Positions 38,549-46,372 of a stretch of 64,000 nucleotides of DNA are shown in pieces. The notes beneath the pieces were generated by a model, which worked only from the letters and a program-made list of their open reading frames with translations, was not told the DNA's origin and did no database searches. Origin of the DNA: Oryzomonas sp. (GTDB taxonomy: Bacteria; Desulfobacterota; Desulfuromonadia; Geobacterales; Pseudopelobacteraceae); assembly GCA_031292255.1 (NCBI GenBank), contig JARLHN010000011.1, positions 1 to 64,000 of the forward strand, read 5' to 3'. Position numbers and translations under genes: made by a program. The stretch's first letter is position 1, and every line of letters starts with the position of its first letter.

Positions 38549-39751
38549 ATGGAAGTTCAGGGCAACCAGCATATCCCCACCCTCAGTGAGGTCATGAGGA
38601 GTATTACGCCGGTCCGGTCCGGCATGACGGTCCAGGAGGTCGTAGCCATCTTCCAGGGCGACCCGGCCTTGCTGATGATTCCGGTTGTGGACACCGATGT
38701 TTTTGAAGGGGCCATCAGCCGGAAGGATCTTTTTACGCGTCACCTGTCACGTCCGTTCGCCATGGAACTGTTCGGCAAAAAGCCGATCAGCACCCTGGTA
38801 AATGGTACGATGCTGGCTTTAGACCCCGAGTGTCATATCAACTCCGCACTGGCGCGCTTGCTGGAGCATGACCCAGAGTTGGATGCCGATTCCTTCCCGG
38901 TCACACACGAGGGGACGTGTGTCGGGATCGTGCATGTCGCCGAACTTCTGATGGCCATATCACGATCCCAGGCCGATCTTCTCGCCACCCTTGAGACCTT
39001 GAGCGCCAGGATCCGGGAAGAGGTTGAAAAGGCCCGCCTGATTCAGCGGGATCTGCTTCCCCCTTCCACATGCAGTTATGCCGGCATGGTGCTGGATGCG
39101 GTGCTGATCAACTCCTCCGAGATCAGCGGCGATGTGTACGATTATTTTTTCATTGACCAGGACCGTCTGGGGGTCATGGTGGGGGATGTGAGCGGCCACG
39201 GCGTCCAATCCGGCATGGTCGCCACCGCTGCAAAGGCCGGGTTGCATCTGCTGCTCGATATGGGTGTCACAACGCCGGGAAAGCTCCTGGAGGGGATGAA
39301 CAAGGCCGTGTGCGCTACAGCGTCCAACTCCCTGATGATGACCGCTGTTATTGCCGTCATCGACCGCACGGTCAATAAGGTGTTCCTTGCCAATGCCGGA
39401 CATAACTACCCGTTCCAGTACCGCTCGTCCGAAGCGGCCGTTGCCATGCTGGACGGCACCGGCGGTTTTCCGCTCGGTTTTGACATGGCCAGTGAATACA
39501 ATGAGATCGAGATTGATTTCCGGTGCGGTGACCGGCTGATCCTTTACAGCGACGGCATCGTCGAGGCCCGCAACGGGGAGGGGGAGGAATTCGGTTATGA
39601 GCGCTTCTCCCGCTATGCGCAGGAGAACTACGGGAACAGTCCGGAATCCTTTCGGATCGGATTGCTTGACGAGGTGCGTGCATTCAGCGGCACCGAATCC
39701 TTTGAAGACGACGTGACGCTTTTGGTCGTTGCCGCAGAGCTTGCTTCGTGA
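38549..39751 (+). CDS. CBS-PP2C (SpoIIE/RsbU-type) phosphatase
   Basis: About 400 residues. Two CBS motifs fill residues about 12-145 (LMIPVVDTDVFEGAISRKDL and ADSFPVTHEGTCVGIVHVAEL), a module that usually senses adenine nucleotides. A short coiled coil leads to a PPM/PP2C domain of the SpoIIE/RsbU group: IQRDLLPP, SGDVYDYF, VGDVSGHG, LYSDGIVEARN and DDVTLLVV, with the metal-binding Asp residues. It would dephosphorylate a phospho-STAS protein such as that at 40358. The start is uncertain: 38474 would add an Arg-rich extension. Confidence 0.85.
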   Translation: MEVQGNQHIPTLSEVMRSITPVRSGMTVQEVVAIFQGDPALLMIPVVDTDVFEGAISRKDLFTRHLSRPFAMELFGKKPISTLVNGTMLALDPECHINSALARLLEHDPELDADSFPVTHEGTCVGIVHVAELLMAISRSQADLLATLETLSARIREEVEKARLIQRDLLPPSTCSYAGMVLDAVLINSSEISGDVYDYFFIDQDRLGVMVGDVSGHGVQSGMVATAAKAGLHLLLDMGVTTPGKLLEGMNKAVCATASNSLMMTAVIAVIDRTVNKVFLANAGHNYPFQYRSSEAAVAMLDGTGGFPLGFDMASEYNEIEIDFRCGDRLILYSDGIVEARNGEGEEFGYERFSRYAQENYGNSPESFRIGLLDEVRAFSGTESFEDDVTLLVVAAELAS

Positions 39752-39792
39752 TTGGAAGGCTGCAAAAAAAATATCAAAGAGAGACAATCAAC

Positions 39793-40356
39793 ATGTTCAC
39801 TCTGAGCAGGCATGGCAGGGTCATCTGTTCTCAGGTCCCCCAGGCGTCATGCAACGGATTTGACGAGGTACACGAATGGCCGGTTTTGTCTTCCGAGGAC
39901 AAGGAGGAGATCATCAGCCGCGTGGAGCGTATTATTGAAGGAAACAACGAACACCACGAATTCTTGCGGCAGCGGGCCGCCCTGATGCTTGATGAGATGC
40001 TGGAAAACGCCCTGTATAACGCACCTCGCGACTTGAACGGTAATCAGATTTACGCCAAAGGCGAGAAACGCAGCCTCGTCTCCGGCGAGAAAATCCTGGT
40101 GCGCTGCGCCTATGACGGCGAGAGGCTCTTTCTGGAGGTAAGCGACAGTTGGGGAAAGCTTTCGCCAGAAATCGTGCAGGGTTATATCGCCATCAACCTG
40201 GCGCATGACACCTCGACCGACCGTGCCGGCCGGGGACTTTATTTCATGTGGAAGTTCATGAAAGACTTTTACGTGAATTTTGTGCCGGGCCTGAAAACCT
40301 CAGTGGGCGGCTATCTCCTGCTTAATCCCGATACATGCGAATATGGAGCGACTTGA
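39793..40356 (+). CDS. RsbW-like HATPase (anti-sigma kinase candidate)
   Basis: A 187-residue protein with a GHKL ATPase fold: RAALMLDEMLENALYNAP (N box), VSDSWGKLSP in place of the G1 box (D-x-G) and DRAGRGLYFMWKFM (G2). The spacing fits RsbW/SpoIIAB kinases, which phosphorylate STAS partners and can bind sigma factors. AGAGAG precedes the ATG at 39793; an in-frame GTG at 39748 overlaps the phosphatase stop. It lies between the phosphatase and the STAS protein, the standard partner-switch set. Confidence 0.75.
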   Translation: MFTLSRHGRVICSQVPQASCNGFDEVHEWPVLSSEDKEEIISRVERIIEGNNEHHEFLRQRAALMLDEMLENALYNAPRDLNGNQIYAKGEKRSLVSGEKILVRCAYDGERLFLEVSDSWGKLSPEIVQGYIAINLAHDTSTDRAGRGLYFMWKFMKDFYVNFVPGLKTSVGGYLLLNPDTCEYGAT

Positions 40357-40357
40357 C

Positions 40358-40675
40358 ATGGAACAGCAATTCAAGATTGAGATCAAAAAAGGAAGCACAA
40401 GCGACACGGTTCATTTTCATGGCAATATCGACAGCCACGCCGACAACCATTTCGATGATCTGATCAAAAGTGTATCGAAGAGGATGGTGGTCTTCGACTT
40501 CAGCAGTGTGGGCCGTATTAATTCCATGGGAATCGCCCTGTTACTCCGTTCGATCAAGAGTCTCAAGACGGAGAAGGGTGCTGAGATCAGCATCCAGGGG
40601 GCGAATCAGATCAACACAATGCTTTTCAAGATGACCGGCATCTATCTGCTGGCGCCCGAGACGAAGCGCTTGTAA
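40358..40675 (+). CDS. STAS-domain anti-anti-sigma-type protein
   Basis: A 105-residue single STAS domain. FDFSSVGRINSMGIALLLR (near 46-64) contains the phosphorylation loop with Ser in NSMG, the residue modified by RsbW-type kinases. GGAG is nine bases before the ATG at 40358, and the start is only two bases after the kinase stop, so they are coupled. The local kinase and PP2C phosphatase complete the switch; no sigma factor gene is nearby. Confidence 0.82.
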   Translation: MEQQFKIEIKKGSTSDTVHFHGNIDSHADNHFDDLIKSVSKRMVVFDFSSVGRINSMGIALLLRSIKSLKTEKGAEISIQGANQINTMLFKMTGIYLLAPETKRL

Positions 40676-40691
40676 TCAAGGAGTTCTTTCC

Positions 40692-40841
40692 ATGTGGATT
40701 CCCGGAAGAATATTGCGGATCTTCGATTATTCCGAGATTGACCAGCAAATCGAAAAATTCCGGAAGCTGTCTGAAGAGTACAAAAAGAACAACACGAGTT
40801 ACTACGGTGAATACCTTGCGAATATTCTGTTCGGCGACTAG
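40692..40841 (+). CDS. 49-residue protein at the end of the partner-switch operon
   Basis: A short gene with AAGGAG seven bases before the ATG and 16 bases after the STAS stop. The product (MWIPGRILRIFDYSEIDQQ, then IEKFRKLSEEYKKNN, ending YYGEYLANILFGD) is amphipathic: an aromatic/basic N-terminus, a charged helix and an aromatic tail, without a signal peptide. I recognise no family. The good ribosome binding site and tight spacing make it a real gene. It could be the output or membrane tether of the switch (inference). Confidence 0.75.
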   Translation: MWIPGRILRIFDYSEIDQQIEKFRKLSEEYKKNNTSYYGEYLANILFGD

Positions 40842-40933
40842 CAGGTAGTTGTAAACATACTGCGCGGTTGTTGTGCGCTCACAAGTTCAACGTACCGATA
40901 GGTACTTCTCGATTCCCCGCTTACTTGCGCCAA
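40842..40933. other. Gap downstream of the small gene
   Basis: ACCGATAGGTACTTC suggests a weak stem, but no T-run terminator is seen before the repeat element at 40934. Confidence 0.3.
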
Positions 40934-41092
40934 GTGTCCCGTGCGGTTAGTCGTGTGAAGAAAATCCGGGATGTTTTGGCCGATGCCAAGGCACGGCGAC
41001 GCTGGTGTAGCAGGGGCTACATCAAGGAGCCGCAACGACGGCAGCGGCCACAAGAGCCGGAATCACGAGTACGAACTAACCGCACGGGGCAC
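40934..41092. repeat. MITE-like element, copy B
   Basis: A 159-base element with near-perfect 18-base terminal inverted repeats: GTGTCCCGTGCGGTTAGT (40934-40951) and ACTAACCGCACGGGGCAC (41075-41092), 17 of 18 matching. The interior is the reverse complement of copy A (8132-8263), with extra sequence near 41035-41065. It has no coding capacity. A target-site duplication could not be made out. Confidence 0.8.
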
Positions 41093-41279
41093 TGCATGCC
41101 AGCCTCCTCATGACGGTATTCGGCAACCTGCCGGTGCCCGCTTGATCTTCCTCCCGCCGATCGGCGGGGGAAGCATACCCTGTACCCCTTTTCCCCATCA
41201 GCAGAGGCGTTGTATTCACTGCCCGGCCGTGGTATATGTAGCCATTCGGCTGCATATTTTCCTTCGGTAAAGGTATCCC

Positions 41280-42236
41280 ATGTCCCTCGCAGACCAAGTC
41301 CTGGACGGCGACATCCGCGCAGCGGCGCGGATGATGCGCGACATCGACGACGGCCGCCCCCATGCGGTGGAGGAGTTGAAACGGCTCTACCCGCACACCG
41401 GCAAGGCCTATATCATCGGCATCACCGGTCCGCCGGGGGCCGGCAAATCGACCCTGGTGGACCAGTTGACGGCATCCTTCCGCAAGAAGGGGAAGAGGGT
41501 CGGCGTGGTGGCCATCGATCCCACCAGTCCCTTCACCGGCGGGGCTATCCTGGGCGATCGCATCCGCATGAACCGTCACGCCTCCGACGAGGGGGTATTC
41601 ATCCGCAGCCTGGCAACACGCGGCGCCCTGGGCGGCCTGTCCCGCTCCACATCCGATGTGGGTCTGGTCATGGATGCCATGGGGATGGAGGTCATCATCA
41701 TCGAAACCGTCGGCGTGGGTCAGGACGAGGTGGATATCGTCAAGACCGCCCATACCACCTGCGTTGTCATGGTGCCGGGGCTGGGAGACGATATCCAGGC
41801 CATCAAGGCCGGCATCCTGGAGATCGGCGACGTATTTGTGGTCAACAAGTCAGACCGTGACGGTGCCGACCGCACTGCCAGGGAATTGACCACCATGCTG
41901 GAGATGCGCAACGCACCGGAAGGGAGCTGGCACCCCCGGGTCATAAAGACCGAAGCCCAGCGCGGCCCCGGCATGGACGAGCTGTCGGGGGAGATCCTGG
42001 CCCACCGGGATTTTCTCTTTACCAGTGGCCAGCTCGCCGGGTTTGTTCGGGAGCGCAACCAGCGGCATTTCCTGGATATCCTGCGCGACGGCCTCTACCG
42101 GCACGCCATGGAGTTCATGGGGCGTGACGGGTCGCTGGAGAAGGTTGTGGACGCCATGGGAGACAACACCCTCGACCCATATTCGGCTGCCGAGGCCGTG
42201 ATCGCGCGCATGCAAGGGGGCGCGGCCGGCCGATGA
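41280..42236 (+). CDS. meaB: MeaB-type G-protein chaperone of methylmalonyl-CoA mutase
   Basis: A 318-residue SIMIBI GTPase. Walker A GPPGAGKST (near 49-57), DPTSPFTGGAILGDRIRM (switch I), ETVGVGQDEVD (Walker B/switch II) and NKSD (base recognition) are intact, and the C-terminal helical arm that dimerises is present. MeaB protects methylmalonyl-CoA mutase and gates adenosylcobalamin loading. The mutase is not in the window. The stop overlaps cbiQ by four bases (ATGA), linking B12 enzyme care to cobalt import. Confidence 0.92.
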   Translation: MSLADQVLDGDIRAAARMMRDIDDGRPHAVEELKRLYPHTGKAYIIGITGPPGAGKSTLVDQLTASFRKKGKRVGVVAIDPTSPFTGGAILGDRIRMNRHASDEGVFIRSLATRGALGGLSRSTSDVGLVMDAMGMEVIIIETVGVGQDEVDIVKTAHTTCVVMVPGLGDDIQAIKAGILEIGDVFVVNKSDRDGADRTARELTTMLEMRNAPEGSWHPRVIKTEAQRGPGMDELSGEILAHRDFLFTSGQLAGFVRERNQRHFLDILRDGLYRHAMEFMGRDGSLEKVVDAMGDNTLDPYSAAEAVIARMQGGAAGR

Positions 42237-43000
42237 GACGCCTGTTGCGCCAGGAGAGCGCGGGCGGGTTTGCCGCGGCTGTCGATCCCCGTATCCGGCT
42301 CTTGGCCGCCGGGCTGCTGCTGGCCCTGGTCGTCAGTTCCTCCGGCGCGCTGTTCCCCTGGATCGTAGCGGTCCTATGCCTGCCGGCGGCCCTGCTGCAC
42401 GGCATGAGACTGCGGACGCTGATGCTGCGCCTGCTGCATCCCCTGTTCATCGCCGCAGTGGTCCTTATCCTGAAGACGTTCATGGGGCCAGGGAGGTCCG
42501 TCGAGTTCTTCAGGCTCGGTTCCTTTGTCGCCGGTTTTCACGCAGGCGGGTTCCGGGACGGTCTGCTGATCGCTTCCCGCATCATGGGGGCGGTGTCGGT
42601 TGCGGTGCTGCTCGGTCAGGTGGCGTCCTTTACCGAAACCGTGGCGGCCCTGGCATGGCTGCGGGTCCCCCGCGCCCTGGTGGAGGTCACCCTGTTCGCC
42701 TGGCGTTCGCTGTTTATGCTGTATGATGACGCCGCCACTGTCTACACGGCCCAGAAAAACCGTCTCGGCTACTGCGGCCTGCGCCGCAGCCTCCGGTCGT
42801 TCGGCACCATGGCCGGCATGCTGGTCATCCGCGCCTTTGACAATAGCGATGCCATGACCACCGCCATGACGCAACGGGGCTATGACGGTTCGCTGCCGTT
42901 TTTGCGCAGGGCCCGGCTCAGCATGGCCCAGATGGCGGGGCTGGCCGTTTTTGCCGTCGTGGCCGCCGCTGCATGGAGCGTACAGAATTGGCCGCGATAA
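42233..43000 (+). CDS. cbiQ: Cobalt ECF transporter T component (CbiQ-like)
   Basis: A 255-residue membrane protein with about five helices in the N-terminal two thirds and the cytoplasmic coupling helices typical of EcfT, including AMTQRGYDG (near 215-223; the Ala-x-x-x-RG signature). It couples a substrate-binding S component to the ATPase. It overlaps meaB upstream and cbiO downstream. No cbiM/cbiN or other S component is encoded nearby, so assignment to cobalt rests on the meaB-cbiO context. Confidence 0.78.
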   Translation: MRRLLRQESAGGFAAAVDPRIRLLAAGLLLALVVSSSGALFPWIVAVLCLPAALLHGMRLRTLMLRLLHPLFIAAVVLILKTFMGPGRSVEFFRLGSFVAGFHAGGFRDGLLIASRIMGAVSVAVLLGQVASFTETVAALAWLRVPRALVEVTLFAWRSLFMLYDDAATVYTAQKNRLGYCGLRRSLRSFGTMAGMLVIRAFDNSDAMTTAMTQRGYDGSLPFLRRARLSMAQMAGLAVFAVVAAAAWSVQNWPR

Positions 43001-43848
43001 CCGTTCCGCGTCTTTCCGCGCAGATTGCCTCGTTTTGCTATCCCGACGGCACCGTTGCCTTGAGCGACATCAGCCTTGAGGTCATGCAGGGGGAATTCTG
43101 CGGTATCCTTGGCTCCAACGGCTCCGGTAAGACCACCCTGCTCAAGGTGCTGGACGGTATCGTCAAGGATTTCAGCGGCACGGTACTCCTGGACGGGGAC
43201 GAGATTCGGCGCCTTTCGCCCCGTGCGATCTACGGCAAGATGGGTCTGGTGTTCCAGAACCCGGACGACCAGCTCTTTGCCCATTCGGTGTACGAAGATG
43301 TGGCCTTTGGCCCCCGCAACATGGGGCTGGGCGAGGCCGAGGTCGACCGCAGGGTCTCCGGAGCCCTGGAGGCTGTCGAGATGGCCGGCTTGGCCCGCAA
43401 GGATATCCAGAACCTGAGCTACGGACAGAAGAAGCGGGTCTGCATAGCCGGACTCCTGGCCATGGGCCACGAGATATTGCTGCTGGACGAACCCACCGCC
43501 GGTCTCGACCCCATGGGCGAACACCGCATGATGGAGCTCTTGACCCGCCTGAACCGGGAATCGGGGGTTACCATCGTTATGGCGACCCACAGCGTTGACC
43601 TGGTGCCGGTCTTCCTGACCCGTCTGCATGTCCTGAGTCGTGGAGGGCTGGTCCGGAGCGGCACGCCGGAGGAGGTCTTCCATTCCCCGGAGGAGTTGGC
43701 AAACGTCAAACTTCGCCTCCCGTACATCGCCGAGCTCATCTATCGGCTCAGGGTTGACGATAACCTGCCGTTCAAGCGGTTGCCCCTGACCATCGGCGAG
43801 GCCCGGCGGGAGATACTGGAAACCATCGGCGGCCGGGAACCGGCATGA
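42973..43848 (+). CDS. cbiO: Cobalt ECF transporter ATPase (CbiO-like)
   Basis: A 291-residue ABC ATPase. Walker A GSNGSGKTT (near 46-54), Q-loop VFQNPDDQLFAHSVYEDVAFG (in pieces), signature LSYGQKKR (near 143-150), Walker B EILLLDEPTAGLD and switch His in MATHSVD are intact. The FQNPDDQLF form is typical of ECF/CbiO ATPases. The start lies 28 bases inside cbiQ. A C-terminal extension of about 50 residues (ELIYRLRVDDNLPFKRLPLT) follows the domain. Confidence 0.9.
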   Translation: MERTELAAITVPRLSAQIASFCYPDGTVALSDISLEVMQGEFCGILGSNGSGKTTLLKVLDGIVKDFSGTVLLDGDEIRRLSPRAIYGKMGLVFQNPDDQLFAHSVYEDVAFGPRNMGLGEAEVDRRVSGALEAVEMAGLARKDIQNLSYGQKKRVCIAGLLAMGHEILLLDEPTAGLDPMGEHRMMELLTRLNRESGVTIVMATHSVDLVPVFLTRLHVLSRGGLVRSGTPEEVFHSPEELANVKLRLPYIAELIYRLRVDDNLPFKRLPLTIGEARREILETIGGREPA

Positions 43849-43929
43849 TTTTAACCCTCCGGATTTTATGTGGTTTCAATCCCTTTTTTCCAGGTTTAAT
43901 CACTATCCTGATCCGAACATGGAGTCTCC

Positions 43930-45402
43930 GTGGACCGAAAATCGCTGGAATCGCTGTTTAATCGCATAGGCGCCGTCAAATGCCTGGTCATGGGCGACCT
44001 GATGCTGGACGAGTACCTGTGGGGCAAGACCGAGCGCATCTCCCCGGAAGCGCCGGTACAGGTGGTCGATGTGCTGCGCGAGGAACTGCGGCTGGGGGGG
44101 GCCGGCAACGTGGTCAACAGCTTGAGGGCCTTGGGGGCGCAGGTGGCGGTCTGTTCGGTCGTGGGGCAGGACGATAACGGCGACGCCCTGCTGGCGGCCC
44201 TCCAACGGCAGGAAGCGGCTACGGATGCCGTGTTTCGCGACCCGGCCCGGCGCACCAGCCGCAAGACGCGCGTGGTGGCCTCCAACCAGCAGATCGTGAG
44301 GATCGATCGCGAATCGCGCACCGCCCTTCCCCGCGAGCTTGAGGAGAGTGTCTGCGAGTGGATTGCTGCCCATGCCGGGCAGTTCAACGTCATACTCTTG
44401 TCCGATTATCACAAGGGGGTGTTGACCCAGCGCGTCATAGAGGCCACCATCTCCGCTGCCGCCAAGGCGGGCGTCCCCGTGCTGGTGGACCCCAAAGGGG
44501 CCGACTTTGCCCGCTACCACGGCGCAACCATCCTTACCCCCAACCGCAAGGAGGCCGAGACCGCTTCCGGAGTGGCAATCCTTGACGTGGCCTCCCTCTC
44601 CCGGGCGGCCGAGCTGATCATGGAGACCGCCGGGCTGGAGCATCTGCTGATCACCCGTAGCGAGGAGGGGATGTCGCTATTTACGCGCCATGGCGCAACG
44701 GTCCACATCCCGACCGTGGCCCGCGAGGTGTTCGACGTCTCCGGGGCCGGCGATACGGTCCTGGCCACCTTGGCGGCCGGCATTGCCTCCGGGCTGGCCA
44801 TGGCCGAGGCGGCAGGACTGGCCAACGTGGCCGCCGGCATTGCGGTCGGCAAGCTGGGGACCTCCACGGTCGCGCCGGTCGAGATCATCAATGCCGTGGC
44901 CCTGAGTCACAGCGACAGTGAATCCAAGATCAAGAACCGGGACGTGCTCACCGCAATCATCGAGGCCGAGAAGGCGGGCGGCAAGCGGATCGTCTTTACC
45001 AACGGCTGCTTTGACCTGCTGCACGCCGGGCATGTCAAGTACCTCCAGAAGGCCCGCCGCCTGGGGGATATCCTGGTGCTGGGGCTCAACAGCGACGCCT
45101 CGGTCCGGCGGCTCAAGGGCCCGAAGCGCCCTCTGATCGACGAGGAGGAGAGGGCCCATATCCTGGCGGCGCTGGACTGCATCGATTACGTGGTTATCTT
45201 TGACGAGGATACCCCCCTGGAGCTGATTAGGGCATTGAAACCGCACATTCTGGCCAAGGGAGGCGACTACACCGCCGACGGGGTCGTGGGCAAGGAGATC
45301 GTGGAGGCCTACGGAGGGCGGGTGGAACTGGTGTCGTTCGTGGACGGCAAATCCACCACCAACATCATCGAGCGGGTGCTGGAACGCTATTCAGGTAACT
45401 GA
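43930..45402 (+). CDS. hldE: Bifunctional heptose 7-phosphate kinase / heptose 1-phosphate adenylyltransferase
   Basis: A 490-residue fusion for ADP-heptose synthesis, needed for the lipopolysaccharide inner core. Residues 1-325 are the PfkB-type kinase (GGAGNVVNSLRALGA near 57-71, DVSGAGDTVLATLAAG near 266-281 with the catalytic Asp). Residues about 350-490 are the cytidylyltransferase-type domain with GCFDLLHAGHVKYL. Both halves look complete. It starts at GTG 43930 with GGAG five bases upstream. The symbol follows the two-domain layout. Confidence 0.94.
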   Translation: MDRKSLESLFNRIGAVKCLVMGDLMLDEYLWGKTERISPEAPVQVVDVLREELRLGGAGNVVNSLRALGAQVAVCSVVGQDDNGDALLAALQRQEAATDAVFRDPARRTSRKTRVVASNQQIVRIDRESRTALPRELEESVCEWIAAHAGQFNVILLSDYHKGVLTQRVIEATISAAAKAGVPVLVDPKGADFARYHGATILTPNRKEAETASGVAILDVASLSRAAELIMETAGLEHLLITRSEEGMSLFTRHGATVHIPTVAREVFDVSGAGDTVLATLAAGIASGLAMAEAAGLANVAAGIAVGKLGTSTVAPVEIINAVALSHSDSESKIKNRDVLTAIIEAEKAGGKRIVFTNGCFDLLHAGHVKYLQKARRLGDILVLGLNSDASVRRLKGPKRPLIDEEERAHILAALDCIDYVVIFDEDTPLELIRALKPHILAKGGDYTADGVVGKEIVEAYGGRVELVSFVDGKSTTNIIERVLERYSGN

Positions 45403-45408
45403 CCGGTG

Positions 45409-45436
45409 TTGCATTAGTTTCGTTTTATTATACAAT
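45409..45436 (+). promoter_or_regulatory. Possible sigma-70 promoter
   Basis: TTGCAT (45409-45414), 16 bases, TACAAT (45431-45436), 50 bases before the next gene. Confidence 0.4.
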
Positions 45437-45488
45437 TCAGGTATGGAGAGCGTATTTGATTTTACCTGCCGATGGAACAGGAGCGGAC

Positions 45489-46229
45489 ATGTCACAACGA
45501 ACCGACGCCGACCGTGAGCTATGGATTCTGGGCGTAAAGCCCGATAGCGGGCGCGAGCAGATACTCACCTCGTACCTGGCGACGGGCGGCTACAAAAGCC
45601 GCCTGGAGCACCTTGAAAACGTTGCCGAGGGACGCCCCCTCGGCATTGTCCTCGACGTCTCCCCTTTTTCCGATGACGGCTGGGGCCTTTTAAAGCAGAT
45701 CAAGGGCGATCCGGGGACCCGCAACATCCCCGTACTGCCGGTGTTCTTGAGCGAGAAAGGGACCGTGGGGGGCGTGTTCCCGGTGGCCGGCTTCTTTACC
45801 CTGCCGGTGGATGACAACTATCTCCTGGAACGGCTGGCGGTATACGGGCTGACGGAGGATGCCGAAACCTGGGACCTGCAGGCCCTGGTGGTGTCCCGCT
45901 CGGGAGAGGAAAAGCTGTCCAAGGCCGTTGAATCCGTGGGGTTCGAGATCGTCAAGGGGTATACGGGCAAGGAGGCCATGGCCCTGATCTCCATCAAGCC
46001 CAAGTACCTGGCCTTCAGCACGCTGATGCTGCCCGACATGTCGGCATTCGAACTTCTGGAAAAGATCCGCCTCTTCCCCTACAGCCGCAACACCCCCCTG
46101 TTCGTGCTTATCAAAGATGAGATGAAGGAGGGAGAAAAGAAGGCCATGGCGCGTGAGGTGGCCCACCTGGTTTCCAAGAAGCAGCTTTCCTGCGAGGAAT
46201 TCCTGAGTTATCTGCGACGCCGGGATTAA
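45489..46229 (+). CDS. Tandem receiver-like protein, degenerate
   Basis: A 246-residue soluble protein with two receiver-like halves (about 10-115 and 130-245). The first has IVLDVSPFSDDGWGLLKQIK, where the Asp of the phosphorylation strand is kept but the acidic pair at the first strand is missing. In the second, YLAFSTLMLPDMSAFELLEKI has Ser/Thr in place of the phosphorylatable Asp (usual form LxDxxMPxMxG). There is no output domain. The second half is thus a pseudo-receiver. AGGAG precedes the ATG at 45489. It may be a scaffold or binding platform. Confidence 0.7.
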   Translation: MSQRTDADRELWILGVKPDSGREQILTSYLATGGYKSRLEHLENVAEGRPLGIVLDVSPFSDDGWGLLKQIKGDPGTRNIPVLPVFLSEKGTVGGVFPVAGFFTLPVDDNYLLERLAVYGLTEDAETWDLQALVVSRSGEEKLSKAVESVGFEIVKGYTGKEAMALISIKPKYLAFSTLMLPDMSAFELLEKIRLFPYSRNTPLFVLIKDEMKEGEKKAMAREVAHLVSKKQLSCEEFLSYLRRRD

Positions 46230-46372
46230 GACGCTATTTCTCAGCCACATCTTTTTATTGTGCAATATTTACGGTCCGAGTCCGTACTGGCTCCCCAGCG
46301 CGGACAAAAGTGGGCATCTGTAAAGTAAAATTAAAACTATAACGATTGTTTCCTCGTACTAAAAAACAATGA
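46230..46372. other. Gap between convergent genes
   Basis: AT-rich sequence with no clear hairpin terminator and no gene. Confidence 0.3.
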
